Below are positions 1-9,288 of a stretch of DNA of 46,169 bases, piece after piece. Location of the stretch: assembly GCA_015056185.1 (NCBI GenBank), contig SVGV01000003.1, positions 1-46,169 of the forward strand, in the 5' to 3' direction. The notes under the pieces were generated by a model. It ran no database searches. It saw only the letters and a list, made by a program, of their open reading frames with translations, and was not told where the DNA came from. Position 1 is the stretch's first letter. Each line of letters opens with the position of its first letter. Made by a program: the position numbers and the translations under genes. The DNA comes from Clostridiales bacterium. GTDB lineage: Bacteria; Bacillota; Clostridia; Christensenellales; QAND01.

Positions 1-69
1 ACTTCCTGCCAGAGCGCATGTAAAACCAGCTGCGGCGTAGCAAACCAGAAGTGCGAAAGCAATAAATAA
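1..69 (+). CDS. scfA: SCIFF (six cysteines in forty-five residues) ranthipeptide precursor, C-terminal part only (truncated by window start)
   Basis: Frame 1 reads TSCQSACKTSCGVANQKCESNK*, the characteristic SCIFF C-terminus, directly upstream of the radical-SAM maturase. Confidence 0.93.
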   Translation, partial: TSCQSACKTSCGVANQKCESNK

Positions 70-80
70 GTTGGAACGGG

Positions 81-110
81 ATGCCGCCTCTTAGGCGGCA
101 TTTTTGTTTT
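81..110 (+). terminator. Intrinsic terminator/attenuator between SCIFF precursor and maturase
   Basis: ATGCCGCC-TCTTA-GGCGGCAT followed by TTTTGTTTT. Confidence 0.85.
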
Positions 111-125
111 GGAAAGGATCAGGAT

Positions 126-1502
126 TTGGTACATCAATACAGCTTAAACGGTTACCATATTGTGCTGGATACCGCCAGCGGCTCTGTACACGTGGTGGAT
201 GAAGTGGTGTATGACCTCATCGCCATGTATCATCAGTACGGTAAAGAGGAGATCACAAACCGGCTTTTGCAGCGGTACGCCCACCGTGAGGATGTAACAA
301 AGGAAGAAATCGACCTGTGCTTTGAAGATGTAGAAGCGCTGATCAAAGATGGAAAGCTGTTTTCGGAAGATGGCTTTGCCGGCATCGCTCCGGTGCTGAA
401 AGAACGCTCCGGCGATGTCATAAAGGCGCTTTGCCTCCACGTGGCCCATACCTGCAACTTAAACTGCAGCTATTGCTTTGCCAGCCAGGGCAAATACCAT
501 GGCGAGCGGGCTGTGATGAGCTTTGAAGTGGGTAAACGGGCGCTGGATTTCTTGATGGAGCATTCCGGCAGCCGCAGGAATCTGGAGGTGGATTTCTTCG
601 GCGGCGAGCCGCTCATGAATTTTGAGGTGGTAAAGCAGCTGGTCGCCTATGCCCGCAGCGTGGAACAGGAGCGGGGCAAGAACTTCCGCTTTACCCTTAC
701 CACCAACGGGATGCTCATCGATGATGATGTCATCGATTTTTGCAACCGTGAGATGAGCAATGTGGTGTTAAGTCTGGATGGCCGTAAGGAGATCCACGAC
801 TTGACACGGGTGGATTATAACGGCAAGGGCAGCTATGATGCCATCGTGCCCAAGTTCCAAAAGCTTGTGAAAGAGCGGGGGAACCAGGGGTATTATATGC
901 GGGGCACCTTTACCCATGCAAACCCGGATTTTACCAAAGATGTGTTCCACATGGCGGATCTTGGGTTTACAGAGCTGAGCATGGAGCCCGTGGTCACTGC
1001 CCCGGGGGATGGGGCAGCTTTGACGAAAGAGGATATTGAGATCGTCAAAAAAGAATACGAAGTGCTGGCCAAGGATATGATCAAACGGCAAAAGGAAGGA
1101 AGGCCCATCACCTTCTACCACTACATGCTGGATCTGGAAAACGGGCCGTGCATCTATAAACGGGTATCGGGCTGCGGCAGCGGCACGGAATACATGGCGG
1201 TGACCCCCTGGGGAGATCTGTACCCCTGCCACCAGTTTGTGGGGGAAGAGGATTTCTGCATGGGCAATGTGTTTGATGGGGTCACAAAGCCGGAGATTCG
1301 GGAGGCGTTTCGGGCCTGCAATGCCTATTCCCGTCCGGAGTGTGCCGATTGCTGGGCTAAGCTTTACTGCAGCGGCGGGTGTGCCGCCAACGGTTACCAT
1401 GCCACCGGCAGCATCCAGGGTGTGTATGAAGCCGGCTGTGAATTGTTCAAAAAGCGCATGGAATGTGCCATCATGATGAAGGCTGCTGAACAAGACGCAT
1501 AA
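126..1502 (+). CDS. scfB: Thioether cross-link-forming SCIFF peptide maturase (radical SAM/SPASM)
   Basis: CNLNCSYCFASQG radical SAM motif, Cys-rich SPASM C-terminus, N-terminus VHQYSLNGYHIVLDTASGSVHVVD; adjacent SCIFF precursor. TTG start at 126 preferred because the ATG at 81 lies in the terminator stem. Confidence 0.93.
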   Translation: MVHQYSLNGYHIVLDTASGSVHVVDEVVYDLIAMYHQYGKEEITNRLLQRYAHREDVTKEEIDLCFEDVEALIKDGKLFSEDGFAGIAPVLKERSGDVIKALCLHVAHTCNLNCSYCFASQGKYHGERAVMSFEVGKRALDFLMEHSGSRRNLEVDFFGGEPLMNFEVVKQLVAYARSVEQERGKNFRFTLTTNGMLIDDDVIDFCNREMSNVVLSLDGRKEIHDLTRVDYNGKGSYDAIVPKFQKLVKERGNQGYYMRGTFTHANPDFTKDVFHMADLGFTELSMEPVVTAPGDGAALTKEDIEIVKKEYEVLAKDMIKRQKEGRPITFYHYMLDLENGPCIYKRVSGCGSGTEYMAVTPWGDLYPCHQFVGEEDFCMGNVFDGVTKPEIREAFRACNAYSRPECADCWAKLYCSGGCAANGYHATGSIQGVYEAGCELFKKRMECAIMMKAAEQDA

Positions 1503-1532
1503 AAAAAGAGCCGCTAAGCGGCTCTTTTTGTT
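1500..1532. terminator. Bidirectional intrinsic terminator
   Basis: AAAAAGAGCCGC-TAA-GCGGCTCTTTTTG between convergent genes. Confidence 0.9.
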
Positions 1533-1535
1533 TAT

Positions 1536-2282
1536 TTAGCTTCTTGCAAGGCCATCCACCTGAAGCACCACACCGGTGATGTAGCCAGCTTCTTCCGATG
1601 CTAAAAAGACGAATGCATTGGCGATATCTTCCGGCTGGCCCAGTCTGCGCAGAGGGATCTGGGCGACGAGGGGCGCGATGACCTCTTTGGGTACGGCTTT
1701 CATCATATCGGTCTCGGTGATGCCGGGGGCTACGGCGTTGACCCGGATGCCCTTGGGGCCCAGCTCCCGTGCCAGGGAAAGGGTAAAGCCGTTAACAGCG
1801 AATTTGCTGGTGGGGTAGGCCACGCCGCTGGGCTGACCGTAGATGCTCACCATGGAAGAGGTGTTGAGCACCACGCCGCTGCCCTGCGCCTCCATATATT
1901 TTACGGCGGCTTTGGTGGCGTTATAGATGCCTTTGAGGTTCAGATCCAGGACTTTATCAAAGGTTTCTTCGGTGTAGTTCATAAAGGGGGTGCTTTCGGA
2001 TACCCCTGCGTTGTTCACCAGGATATCGATGGTGCCGTACTTTTCGGCGATGGCATCAAAGGCGGCGGCAACATCGGCACCGCTGCTCAGGTTGGGGTAG
2101 ATGCCTTCCACAGCGGCATCGGGGTATTTGGCCTTAAGCTCTGCTACGGCTTTCTCGGCGGTCTCCTGACGGCTGGCCGTCAAAACAACTTTGGCGCCTT
2201 CCTTCAAAAATGCTTCTACGGTGGCAAAGCCGATGCCGCGGCTGCCGCCGGTAACGATTGCAACTTTATCTTTTAACCTCAT
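1536..2282 (-). CDS. SDR family oxidoreductase (FabG-like)
   Basis: MRLKDKVAIVTGGSRGIGFAT, NNAG, YxxxK (YPTSK), C-terminal ITGVVLQVDGG-like; RBS AGGAGG upstream of ATG at 2282. Confidence 0.93.
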   Translation of the reverse strand: MRLKDKVAIVTGGSRGIGFATVEAFLKEGAKVVLTASRQETAEKAVAELKAKYPDAAVEGIYPNLSSGADVAAAFDAIAEKYGTIDILVNNAGVSESTPFMNYTEETFDKVLDLNLKGIYNATKAAVKYMEAQGSGVVLNTSSMVSIYGQPSGVAYPTSKFAVNGFTLSLARELGPKGIRVNAVAPGITETDMMKAVPKEVIAPLVAQIPLRRLGQPEDIANAFVFLASEEAGYITGVVLQVDGLARS

Positions 2283-2442
2283 GGTGATTCCTCCTGTTTT
2301 TTTCTTTATTATACACCATAAATGGGACGTTAAACTGTTGTTTTTACAACGGATCAATAAAAAATCGATTCAAAAATGGCAAAGAATTGTTTGGGGCGGG
2401 GGAGTGTGCTAAACTGATGCAGTAACAGAAAGGAGGCACAGG

Positions 2443-3324
2443 ATGAACAGCACCAAGAATAAGCTATATTTGATCCTTTCCATGGTGATCTTTGGTACCA
2501 TCGGCATGTTCAGAAAATTCATCCCGCTGCCCTCCGGTATGCTGGCCATGGCCAGGGGGTTCATCGGCACGGCATCGTTATTGGCCATTGTGTATTTAAG
2601 GGGCAGCAGGCTGAACGCAAAAGTGATAAAAGCCAATGCGCTAAAGCTGTGCCTTTCCGGTGCCCTCATCGGCTTTAACTGGATCCTGCTGTTTGAGGCC
2701 TACCGCTACACCACTGTGGCTACTGCCACCCTTTGCTATTATATGGCGCCCATCTTTGTGTTTCTTGCATCGCCCTTTTTGTTCCGGGAAAAGCTGGGGA
2801 TGAAAAAGGTTTTGTGCATCGCCGTTGCCCTTGTGGGCATGGTGCTGGTATCCGGCATTTTAGAGGCGGATTTTGGCGGCAGCAATGCATCCCTCGGGAT
2901 CCTGATGGGCCTTGGCGCTGCGCTGCTCTATGCCAGTGTCATTGTGATGAACAAGCGCATCGTAGGGGTGAACGCCTATGATAAAACCATCGTCCAGCTG
3001 TTTTCCGCTGCGGTGGTGGTATTGCCCTACACATTGCTCATGGAGGATGTTGCATCGGTTACGCTGGATGGTACGGGCATCATCATGCTGCTGGTCGTGG
3101 GGGTCATCCACACCGGCATCACCTATGCGCTGTACTTTGGCAGCATTGATTCTTTGTCCACCCAAACGGTGGCGCTGTGCAGCTACATCGACCCTGTTGT
3201 CGCCATTTTCATCTCTGCGTTTGTGCTGATGGAGGATATCGGGCCGATGGGGATCATCGGTGCTGTGCTGGTATTGGGCAGCACTATGCTGAGCGAACTG
3301 AATCTTACAAAAAAGAAGGAGTAG
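2443..3324 (+). CDS. EamA/DMT family transporter
   Basis: Multiple hydrophobic segments, duplicated EamA architecture; RBS GAAAGGAGG. Confidence 0.9.
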   Translation: MNSTKNKLYLILSMVIFGTIGMFRKFIPLPSGMLAMARGFIGTASLLAIVYLRGSRLNAKVIKANALKLCLSGALIGFNWILLFEAYRYTTVATATLCYYMAPIFVFLASPFLFREKLGMKKVLCIAVALVGMVLVSGILEADFGGSNASLGILMGLGAALLYASVIVMNKRIVGVNAYDKTIVQLFSAAVVVLPYTLLMEDVASVTLDGTGIIMLLVVGVIHTGITYALYFGSIDSLSTQTVALCSYIDPVVAIFISAFVLMEDIGPMGIIGAVLVLGSTMLSELNLTKKKE

Positions 3325-3365
3325 CCTTTGCCTTGCGGGGTCGAAAGCTGCTTTTCTTACAGCTT

Positions 3366-3398
3366 TTACGGGTGCCTCTGATGGGGCACCTTTTTTTA
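3366..3398 (+). terminator. Intrinsic terminator
   Basis: GGTGCC-TCTGATGG-GGCACC-TTTTTTT. Confidence 0.8.
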
Positions 3399-3586
3399 CG
3401 GGTAGTGTGATTTTTTGGAGCAAATAGGGAAATAAACCTATGAAAACAGTGCTGATGGTGATAAAATAGAAAAAATGCCGAAAACCGGTTGGTAAAAAAA
3501 TACAGACCTCCGGGATTTGGTATGCACAGAGATAGCCTTAGTTTAAGATACTTGGATTTTTACGGAAAGCAAAAGGAGCGGATGAC

Positions 3587-4651
3587 ATGAGGAAAAAAGC
3601 AATCCTGTGTTTGGCCGATGGCTCTACCTATACCGGCACCATGTTTGGCGCCTGTAAAGAAGTCATCGGAGAACTGGTTTTTAACACCGGTATGACGGGC
3701 TACCAGGAGGTTTTGACGGACCCCAGCTACGGCGGGCAGATGGTTATGTTAACGTACCCCACCGTTTGGAATTACAGCACCGGCATCCCCGAAAGCTATT
3801 CCTTAAAAGTGCATATGAAGGCCTTTATCGTGCAGGATCTGTGCGAGGTGCCCGGAAGCCAGATCGAGCAGCTTTCTTTGGAAGGCTACCTTGAGAAGAA
3901 CGGCGTAACCGGCCTTTGCAATGTGGATACCCGTGCCATCACCAGAAAGATCCGTGAAGCAGGGGTCATGAACGCCGCCATTACCACGGAAGAGGTGACG
4001 GAGGACCTGCTTCGTAAGATCCGCAATTACCGCATCAAAAACCCTGTGGATGCTGCCACCTGTGAGGGTGCTTACTTCATCCCCGGTACGGGCCCCTGTG
4101 TGGCTGTGCTGGATATGGGTGCAAAAAACAGCATCGTACAGACGCTGCTTTCCTATAACTGTGCTATGAAGGTTTACCCCGCCCGCACCCCCGCTTATAA
4201 GATCCTGGAAGGGGGCTGCGATGGTGTGATCATCACCAACGGCCCGGGAGACCCCAAGGATAACGACTACGCCTTCAGCGCCATCCGCGAGCTGATGGAA
4301 AACAAATACACCATGGGCATCGGCCTGGGTCACCAAATGATGGCGTTAGCTCATGGGGGCGACACCTACAAAATGCCCTTTGGTCACCGGGGCGCCAACC
4401 ATCCCGTAAAGGACCAGGAGACCGGCAGGATCCGCATTACCAGCCAGAACCACGGCTATGCGGTGGATGGGGAAAAACTGCCCAATGGCGGCACTGTGCT
4501 GTTTAAGAGCGTGAATGACGGCAGCGTAGAAGGCATGCGGTATGAAAACGGCTTCTCCGTACAGTTCAACCCCGATGCCTCCCCCGGGCCTCAGGATACC
4601 CGTTATTTGTTCAAAGAGTTCCTTTCTGTAGTTGAGAGTAGGAGGAAATAA
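3587..4651 (+). CDS. carA: Carbamoyl-phosphate synthase small subunit with substituted glutaminase triad
   Basis: LADGSTYTGTMFG, TGMTGYQEVLTDPSY, ITNGPGDP, GHRGANHPVKD, SQNHGYAV; adjacent to carB. GIGLGHQ replaces GICLGHQ and QFNPDASPGP replaces QxHPEASPGP. Confidence 0.95.
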   Translation: MRKKAILCLADGSTYTGTMFGACKEVIGELVFNTGMTGYQEVLTDPSYGGQMVMLTYPTVWNYSTGIPESYSLKVHMKAFIVQDLCEVPGSQIEQLSLEGYLEKNGVTGLCNVDTRAITRKIREAGVMNAAITTEEVTEDLLRKIRNYRIKNPVDAATCEGAYFIPGTGPCVAVLDMGAKNSIVQTLLSYNCAMKVYPARTPAYKILEGGCDGVIITNGPGDPKDNDYAFSAIRELMENKYTMGIGLGHQMMALAHGGDTYKMPFGHRGANHPVKDQETGRIRITSQNHGYAVDGEKLPNGGTVLFKSVNDGSVEGMRYENGFSVQFNPDASPGPQDTRYLFKEFLSVVESRRK

Positions 4652-4653
4652 CC

Positions 4654-7600
4654 ATGCCCAAACGTCAGGATATTAAAAAGGTATTGGTCATCGGCTCCGG
4701 CCCCATCGTAATCGGACAGGCTGCCGAGTTTGACTACGCAGGCACCCAGGCCTGCCGTGTACTGAAAGAAGAAGGCATGGAGGTAGTGCTGGTCAACTCT
4801 AACCCCGCTACCATCATGACGGATCAGGACATCGCTGATAAAGTTTACCTGGAGCCCCTTACGGTAGATTCTTTGGAAAAGATCATCGACCGGGAGCGGC
4901 CCGATTCCCTTTTGGCCACCCTGGGCGGCCAGACGGGGTTGAACCTTGCGGTGGAACTCCATGAAGCTGGCGTGTTGAAGAAGTACGGCGTAAAGCTGCT
5001 GGGTACCGATGTGGAAAGCATCAAACGCAGTGAGGATCGAGAAGAGTTTAAAGATATGATGATCGCCATTGGCGAACCCATCATTGAAAGTGCTGTGGTG
5101 CAGAGCCTGCCCGAGGCCATGGCTTATGCCCGCAAGGTGGGCTACCCCCTGATCATCCGCCCTGCCTATACCCTGGGCGGCACCGGCGGCGGCTTTGCCT
5201 TTAACGCAGAAGAACTGGCCAGCATCGCAACGGCGGGCATGCGCGCCAGCCGTACCGGCCAGGTGCTCATTGAAAAGAGCGTGTTTGGCTGGAAGGAGAT
5301 CGAATACGAAGCCATGCGGGATAGTGCCGGCAACTGCATTACCGTGTGCAACATGGAAAACTTTGACCCCGTGGGCATCCACACCGGTGACTCCATCGTG
5401 GTGGCCCCCACCCAGACTTTGAAGGACAGCGAGCATCAGATGCTCCGCAGCAGCGCCATCAACATTGTAAACGCCCTGAACATCGAGGGCGGCTGCAACG
5501 TGCAGTTTGCATTGGAACCCAGCGGAAAGCGGTACTATGTTATTGAAGTAAACCCCCGCCTTTCCCGCTCCAGCGCATTGGCCAGCAAGGCCACCGGCTA
5601 CCCCATCGCAAAGGTGGCTACCCGGGTGGCCATCGGCTACCATCTGGATGAGATCGTAAACGGTGTTACCGGTACCACCACCGCCTGTTTTGAGCCTTCC
5701 TTGGACTATCTGGTGGTAAAATACCCCCGTTGGCCCTTTGATAAATTCCCCAATGCGGATACCCGCATCGGCACCCAGATGAAGGCCACGGGCGAAGTTA
5801 TGTCCATCGGCAGCAACTTCCGTTCTGCCCTGTTAAAGGCAGTGCGCAGTCTGGAATTAAAGCAGTATTCTTTGGAGATGCCCTCCATGCGTCAGTACAG
5901 CGAAGCGGAACTGATGGACATGGTGCGCCATGCCAACCACCAGCGTTTGTTTGTACTGGCCGAGTTGATGCGTCGGGGCGTGGGCATCGATACCCTGTTT
6001 GAAGCCACCCAGATCGACCCCTGGTTCCTGGGACACGTGGCCGGCATTGTGCAGACGGAGGAAAAGGCAAAGCATATTCCTCTGAACCTTTACAATTACG
6101 AGACCCTTTTGGAAATGAAGCGGGATGGCGTAGCCGATGCAGCCCTTGCCCAGTGGAACAACGTAAGCGAGGATGAAGTCCGCGCCCTGCGCAAACGCCT
6201 TGGCGTTATGCCCAGCTACCGCATGGTGGATACCTGCGGTGCCGAGTTTGCTGCCGTCAGCCCCTACTATTATTCCTGCTACGGTGCCGAAAACGAGTTT
6301 GTGGATAACGGCAAAAAGCGGGTGTGTGTATTGGGCAGCGGCCCCATCCGCATTGGCCAGGGTATTGAGTTTGACTATTGCAGCGTCCATTGCGTCTTCT
6401 CTTTGGAGCGCATGGGCTATGATACCGTCATCATCAACAACAACCCCGAAACGGTTTCTACCGACTTCGATATTTCCAGCCGTCTGTACTTTGAGCCCCT
6501 CACCCGTGAGGATGTGCTCAACGTGCTGGAGATGGAGAATCCCCTGGGCGTTGTGACCCAGTTTGGCGGCCAGACCGCCATCAAGCTGGCCGGCAGCGTG
6601 GAAGGTGCGGGCTTCAGCATCCTGGGTACCGATTTTGATGCCATCGACCGGGCTGAGGATCGGGAACGGTTTGACGAGATGATGAACAAGCTGGATATCG
6701 ACCGCCCCCGCGGCGATACCGTGTTTACCAGCGAGGAGGCCGTTGCTGCGGCCAACCGCCTGGGTTACCCCGTGCTGGTGCGCCCCTCTTACGTATTGGG
6801 CGGCCAGGGCATGGAGATCGCCTATGAAGACCGGGATGTGCGGGAGTTTATGGCCATCATCGGCAGCGGCCAGGAGCACCCCATCTTGGTGGATAAATAC
6901 CTGCGCGGCACCGAGATGGAGGTAGACGCCATCTGCGATGGTGAGGACATCCTCATCCCCGGTTTGATGGAGCATATCGAGCGGGCCGGCGTACACAGTG
7001 GTGACAGCATCAGCGTGTACCCCGCCAACGGCGTCTCAAGGGAAGAAGCCAACCAGATCATCGATATTACCCGCCGCATCGCCAACGAGCTGAACGTAAA
7101 GGGCCTGATGAACATCCAGTTCATCCGCATGGATGGCCAGCTGTATGTCATCGAGGTCAACCCCCGCAGCAGCCGTACGGTGCCTTACATCAGCAAGGTG
7201 ACCGGCGTACCCATGGTAGAGCTGGGCGTAAGGGCATCCTTTGGCGAAAAGGTGAAGGATATGGGCTTTGGCACCGGCCTTCGCCCCAAAGCCGGCGTAT
7301 ACGCCATTAAGCAGCCGGTATTCAGCACCGAAAAGCTGCCCGATGTGGGCGTAAGCCTTGGGCCTGAAATGAAATCCACCGGCGAGGTGCTGGGCCTTTC
7401 CACCTCTTACGATGAAGCCCTGCTTAAGGCCATGATCTCCAGCCGGACCCAGATCCCCACGGGCGGCGGCGTGCTCATCACCGTGAAGGATGCCGACAAA
7501 CCCGAGGCTGTAGAGCTGGCACGGCAGTATGCGGAACTGGGCTTTACCATCTATTCCACCTCCGGTACGGCAAAGCTGCTGCGCGAAAACGGGGTAGAGG

Positions 7601-7872
7601 TACACCAGACCGATGAAAGCCGCGGCCGTTTGGAGAGCCTGCTTGATGAGATCGCCATGGGCACCTTTGGCCTCATCATCAACACCCCCACCAATGGCCG
7701 TATGCCCCACAGCGATGGCTTCCAGATCCGCCGTCGTGCGGTGGAGTGCGGCATCCCCTGTTTGACCAGTCTGGATACCGCAAAGGTCATGCTGGGCTGC
7801 GTGCAGCTGATGCGCAACGGCATGGGCATCACCCCCATGGGCTTACACGACATCCCCCGAAAGGAAAAATAA
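4654..7872 (+). CDS. carB: Carbamoyl-phosphate synthase large subunit
   Basis: 1072 aa; duplicated ATP-grasp halves, IGSGPIVIGQAAEFDYAGTQA, MGS-like C-terminal domain. Confidence 0.98.
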   Translation: MPKRQDIKKVLVIGSGPIVIGQAAEFDYAGTQACRVLKEEGMEVVLVNSNPATIMTDQDIADKVYLEPLTVDSLEKIIDRERPDSLLATLGGQTGLNLAVELHEAGVLKKYGVKLLGTDVESIKRSEDREEFKDMMIAIGEPIIESAVVQSLPEAMAYARKVGYPLIIRPAYTLGGTGGGFAFNAEELASIATAGMRASRTGQVLIEKSVFGWKEIEYEAMRDSAGNCITVCNMENFDPVGIHTGDSIVVAPTQTLKDSEHQMLRSSAINIVNALNIEGGCNVQFALEPSGKRYYVIEVNPRLSRSSALASKATGYPIAKVATRVAIGYHLDEIVNGVTGTTTACFEPSLDYLVVKYPRWPFDKFPNADTRIGTQMKATGEVMSIGSNFRSALLKAVRSLELKQYSLEMPSMRQYSEAELMDMVRHANHQRLFVLAELMRRGVGIDTLFEATQIDPWFLGHVAGIVQTEEKAKHIPLNLYNYETLLEMKRDGVADAALAQWNNVSEDEVRALRKRLGVMPSYRMVDTCGAEFAAVSPYYYSCYGAENEFVDNGKKRVCVLGSGPIRIGQGIEFDYCSVHCVFSLERMGYDTVIINNNPETVSTDFDISSRLYFEPLTREDVLNVLEMENPLGVVTQFGGQTAIKLAGSVEGAGFSILGTDFDAIDRAEDRERFDEMMNKLDIDRPRGDTVFTSEEAVAAANRLGYPVLVRPSYVLGGQGMEIAYEDRDVREFMAIIGSGQEHPILVDKYLRGTEMEVDAICDGEDILIPGLMEHIERAGVHSGDSISVYPANGVSREEANQIIDITRRIANELNVKGLMNIQFIRMDGQLYVIEVNPRSSRTVPYISKVTGVPMVELGVRASFGEKVKDMGFGTGLRPKAGVYAIKQPVFSTEKLPDVGVSLGPEMKSTGEVLGLSTSYDEALLKAMISSRTQIPTGGGVLITVKDADKPEAVELARQYAELGFTIYSTSGTAKLLRENGVEVHQTDESRGRLESLLDEIAMGTFGLIINTPTNGRMPHSDGFQIRRRAVECGIPCLTSLDTAKVMLGCVQLMRNGMGITPMGLHDIPRKEK

Positions 7873-7873
7873 A

Positions 7874-8476
7874 ATGGTAGCCATTGTTGACTACGGCGTG
7901 GGCAATTTGCACAGCGTGCGAAAGGCCTTCGCATACATTGGCCAGAAGGCCGAAATCACCAGTGATGCAGACGTGATCCGCAATGCGGATCACGTCCTTT
8001 TACCCGGCGTGGGTGCGTTTTATGATGCACGGATGCGTTTAAAAGAGACGGGCATGGAAGAGGCTGTTCGTGAGGCGGTCATTTCCGGCAAGCCCACATT
8101 GGGCATTTGCCTTGGGATGCAGCTGTTGTTTGAAAACAGTTTGGAAAACGGCGATCATAAAGGGTTGGGCTTGTTACAGGGCAGTGTTGTGCCCTTTACC
8201 GGGCAGCTTAAAGTACCCCACATGGGCTGGAACTCCTTGACCTTCCATGGAGGCAGCCCCTTGTTCCGTGGGTTAAAGGATGGAGACCATGTGTACTTCG
8301 TCCATTCTTACCATGTGCCTTTTTTGAATGAAGCCGGTTTTATGGGCGCCACGGCCGATTACGGCGTACCCTTTGTGGCGGCCATCCAGAAGGAAAACTT
8401 GTTTGCCACCCAGTTCCACCCCGAAAAGAGCGGGGAAGTGGGGCTTACCATGCTCAAGAACTTTGCAGCCATTTAG
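7874..8476 (+). CDS. hisH: Imidazole glycerol phosphate synthase subunit HisH
   Basis: IVDYGVGNLHSV, LPGVGAF, GICLGMQLLF, ATQFHPEKSG. Confidence 0.97.
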   Translation: MVAIVDYGVGNLHSVRKAFAYIGQKAEITSDADVIRNADHVLLPGVGAFYDARMRLKETGMEEAVREAVISGKPTLGICLGMQLLFENSLENGDHKGLGLLQGSVVPFTGQLKVPHMGWNSLTFHGGSPLFRGLKDGDHVYFVHSYHVPFLNEAGFMGATADYGVPFVAAIQKENLFATQFHPEKSGEVGLTMLKNFAAI

Positions 8477-8488
8477 GAGGGGAAAACC

Positions 8489-9247
8489 ATGTTAACAAAA
8501 CGGATCATCCCCTGCTTGGATGTAAAAGGCGGCAGGGTGGTAAAAGGCATTAATTTTGTGGATATCGTGGATGCAGGCGACCCGGTAGAGGCCGCCAAAG
8601 CCTACGATGCCGCCGGTGCGGATGAACTGGTGTTTTTGGACATCATGGCATCGGCGGAAGGCAAAAAGACCATGCTGGATGTGGTGGAGCAGGTGGCAAG
8701 CGAGGTGTTCATCCCCTTTACGGTGGGGGGCGGCATCCGCACCATCGAGGCCATCCGGGAAACGCTGTTGGCCGGGGCGGATAAAGTTTCGCTGAACTCC
8801 CCCGCAGTGCGGGAGCCGGAGCTCATTGCCCGGGCGGCGGACCGCTTTGGCAGCCAGTGCGTGGTGGTGGCGGTGGATGCCCGCCGCAACGAAAAAAACA
8901 GCTGGGATGTTTACATCAACGGCGGCCGGGTCAACACCGGATGGGACGCCATTGAGTGGATCAAACGGGCGGCCTCCTTGGGCGCAGGGGAGGTCCTTTT
9001 GACCAGCATGGATGGAGACGGCACCAAAGCCGGGTACGATTTGGAACTGAACAAAGCGGCCGCCGCTGCGGTGAACATCCCCATCATTGCATCGGGCGGG
9101 GCGGGCAAGCTGGAGCATTTTTACGATGTGTTCAATGATGCCCATGTGGATGCAGCTTTGGCAGCATCCCTCTTCCACTTTGGTGAGATGGAGATCAAGG
9201 ATTTAAAACGGTACTTATCCAAGCGGGGAGTGCCCATTCGGTTATAA
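8489..9247 (+). CDS. hisF: Imidazole glycerol phosphate synthase subunit HisF
   Basis: [37 protein letters not shown]. Confidence 0.98.
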   Translation: MLTKRIIPCLDVKGGRVVKGINFVDIVDAGDPVEAAKAYDAAGADELVFLDIMASAEGKKTMLDVVEQVASEVFIPFTVGGGIRTIEAIRETLLAGADKVSLNSPAVREPELIARAADRFGSQCVVVAVDARRNEKNSWDVYINGGRVNTGWDAIEWIKRAASLGAGEVLLTSMDGDGTKAGYDLELNKAAAAAVNIPIIASGGAGKLEHFYDVFNDAHVDAALAASLFHFGEMEIKDLKRYLSKRGVPIRL

Positions 9248-9260
9248 ATCAGGCGTAATA

Positions 9261-9288
9261 AAAAAGGACGGCTAAGCCGTCCTTTTTG
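9261..9288. terminator. Bidirectional intrinsic terminator
   Basis: AAAAAGGACGGC-TAA-GCCGTCCTTTTT. Confidence 0.9.

Noticed and set aside
3399-3586. PyrR-type attenuator or riboswitch upstream of carA
   Set aside because: A/T-rich leader with no convincing terminator/antiterminator pair or known aptamer motif.
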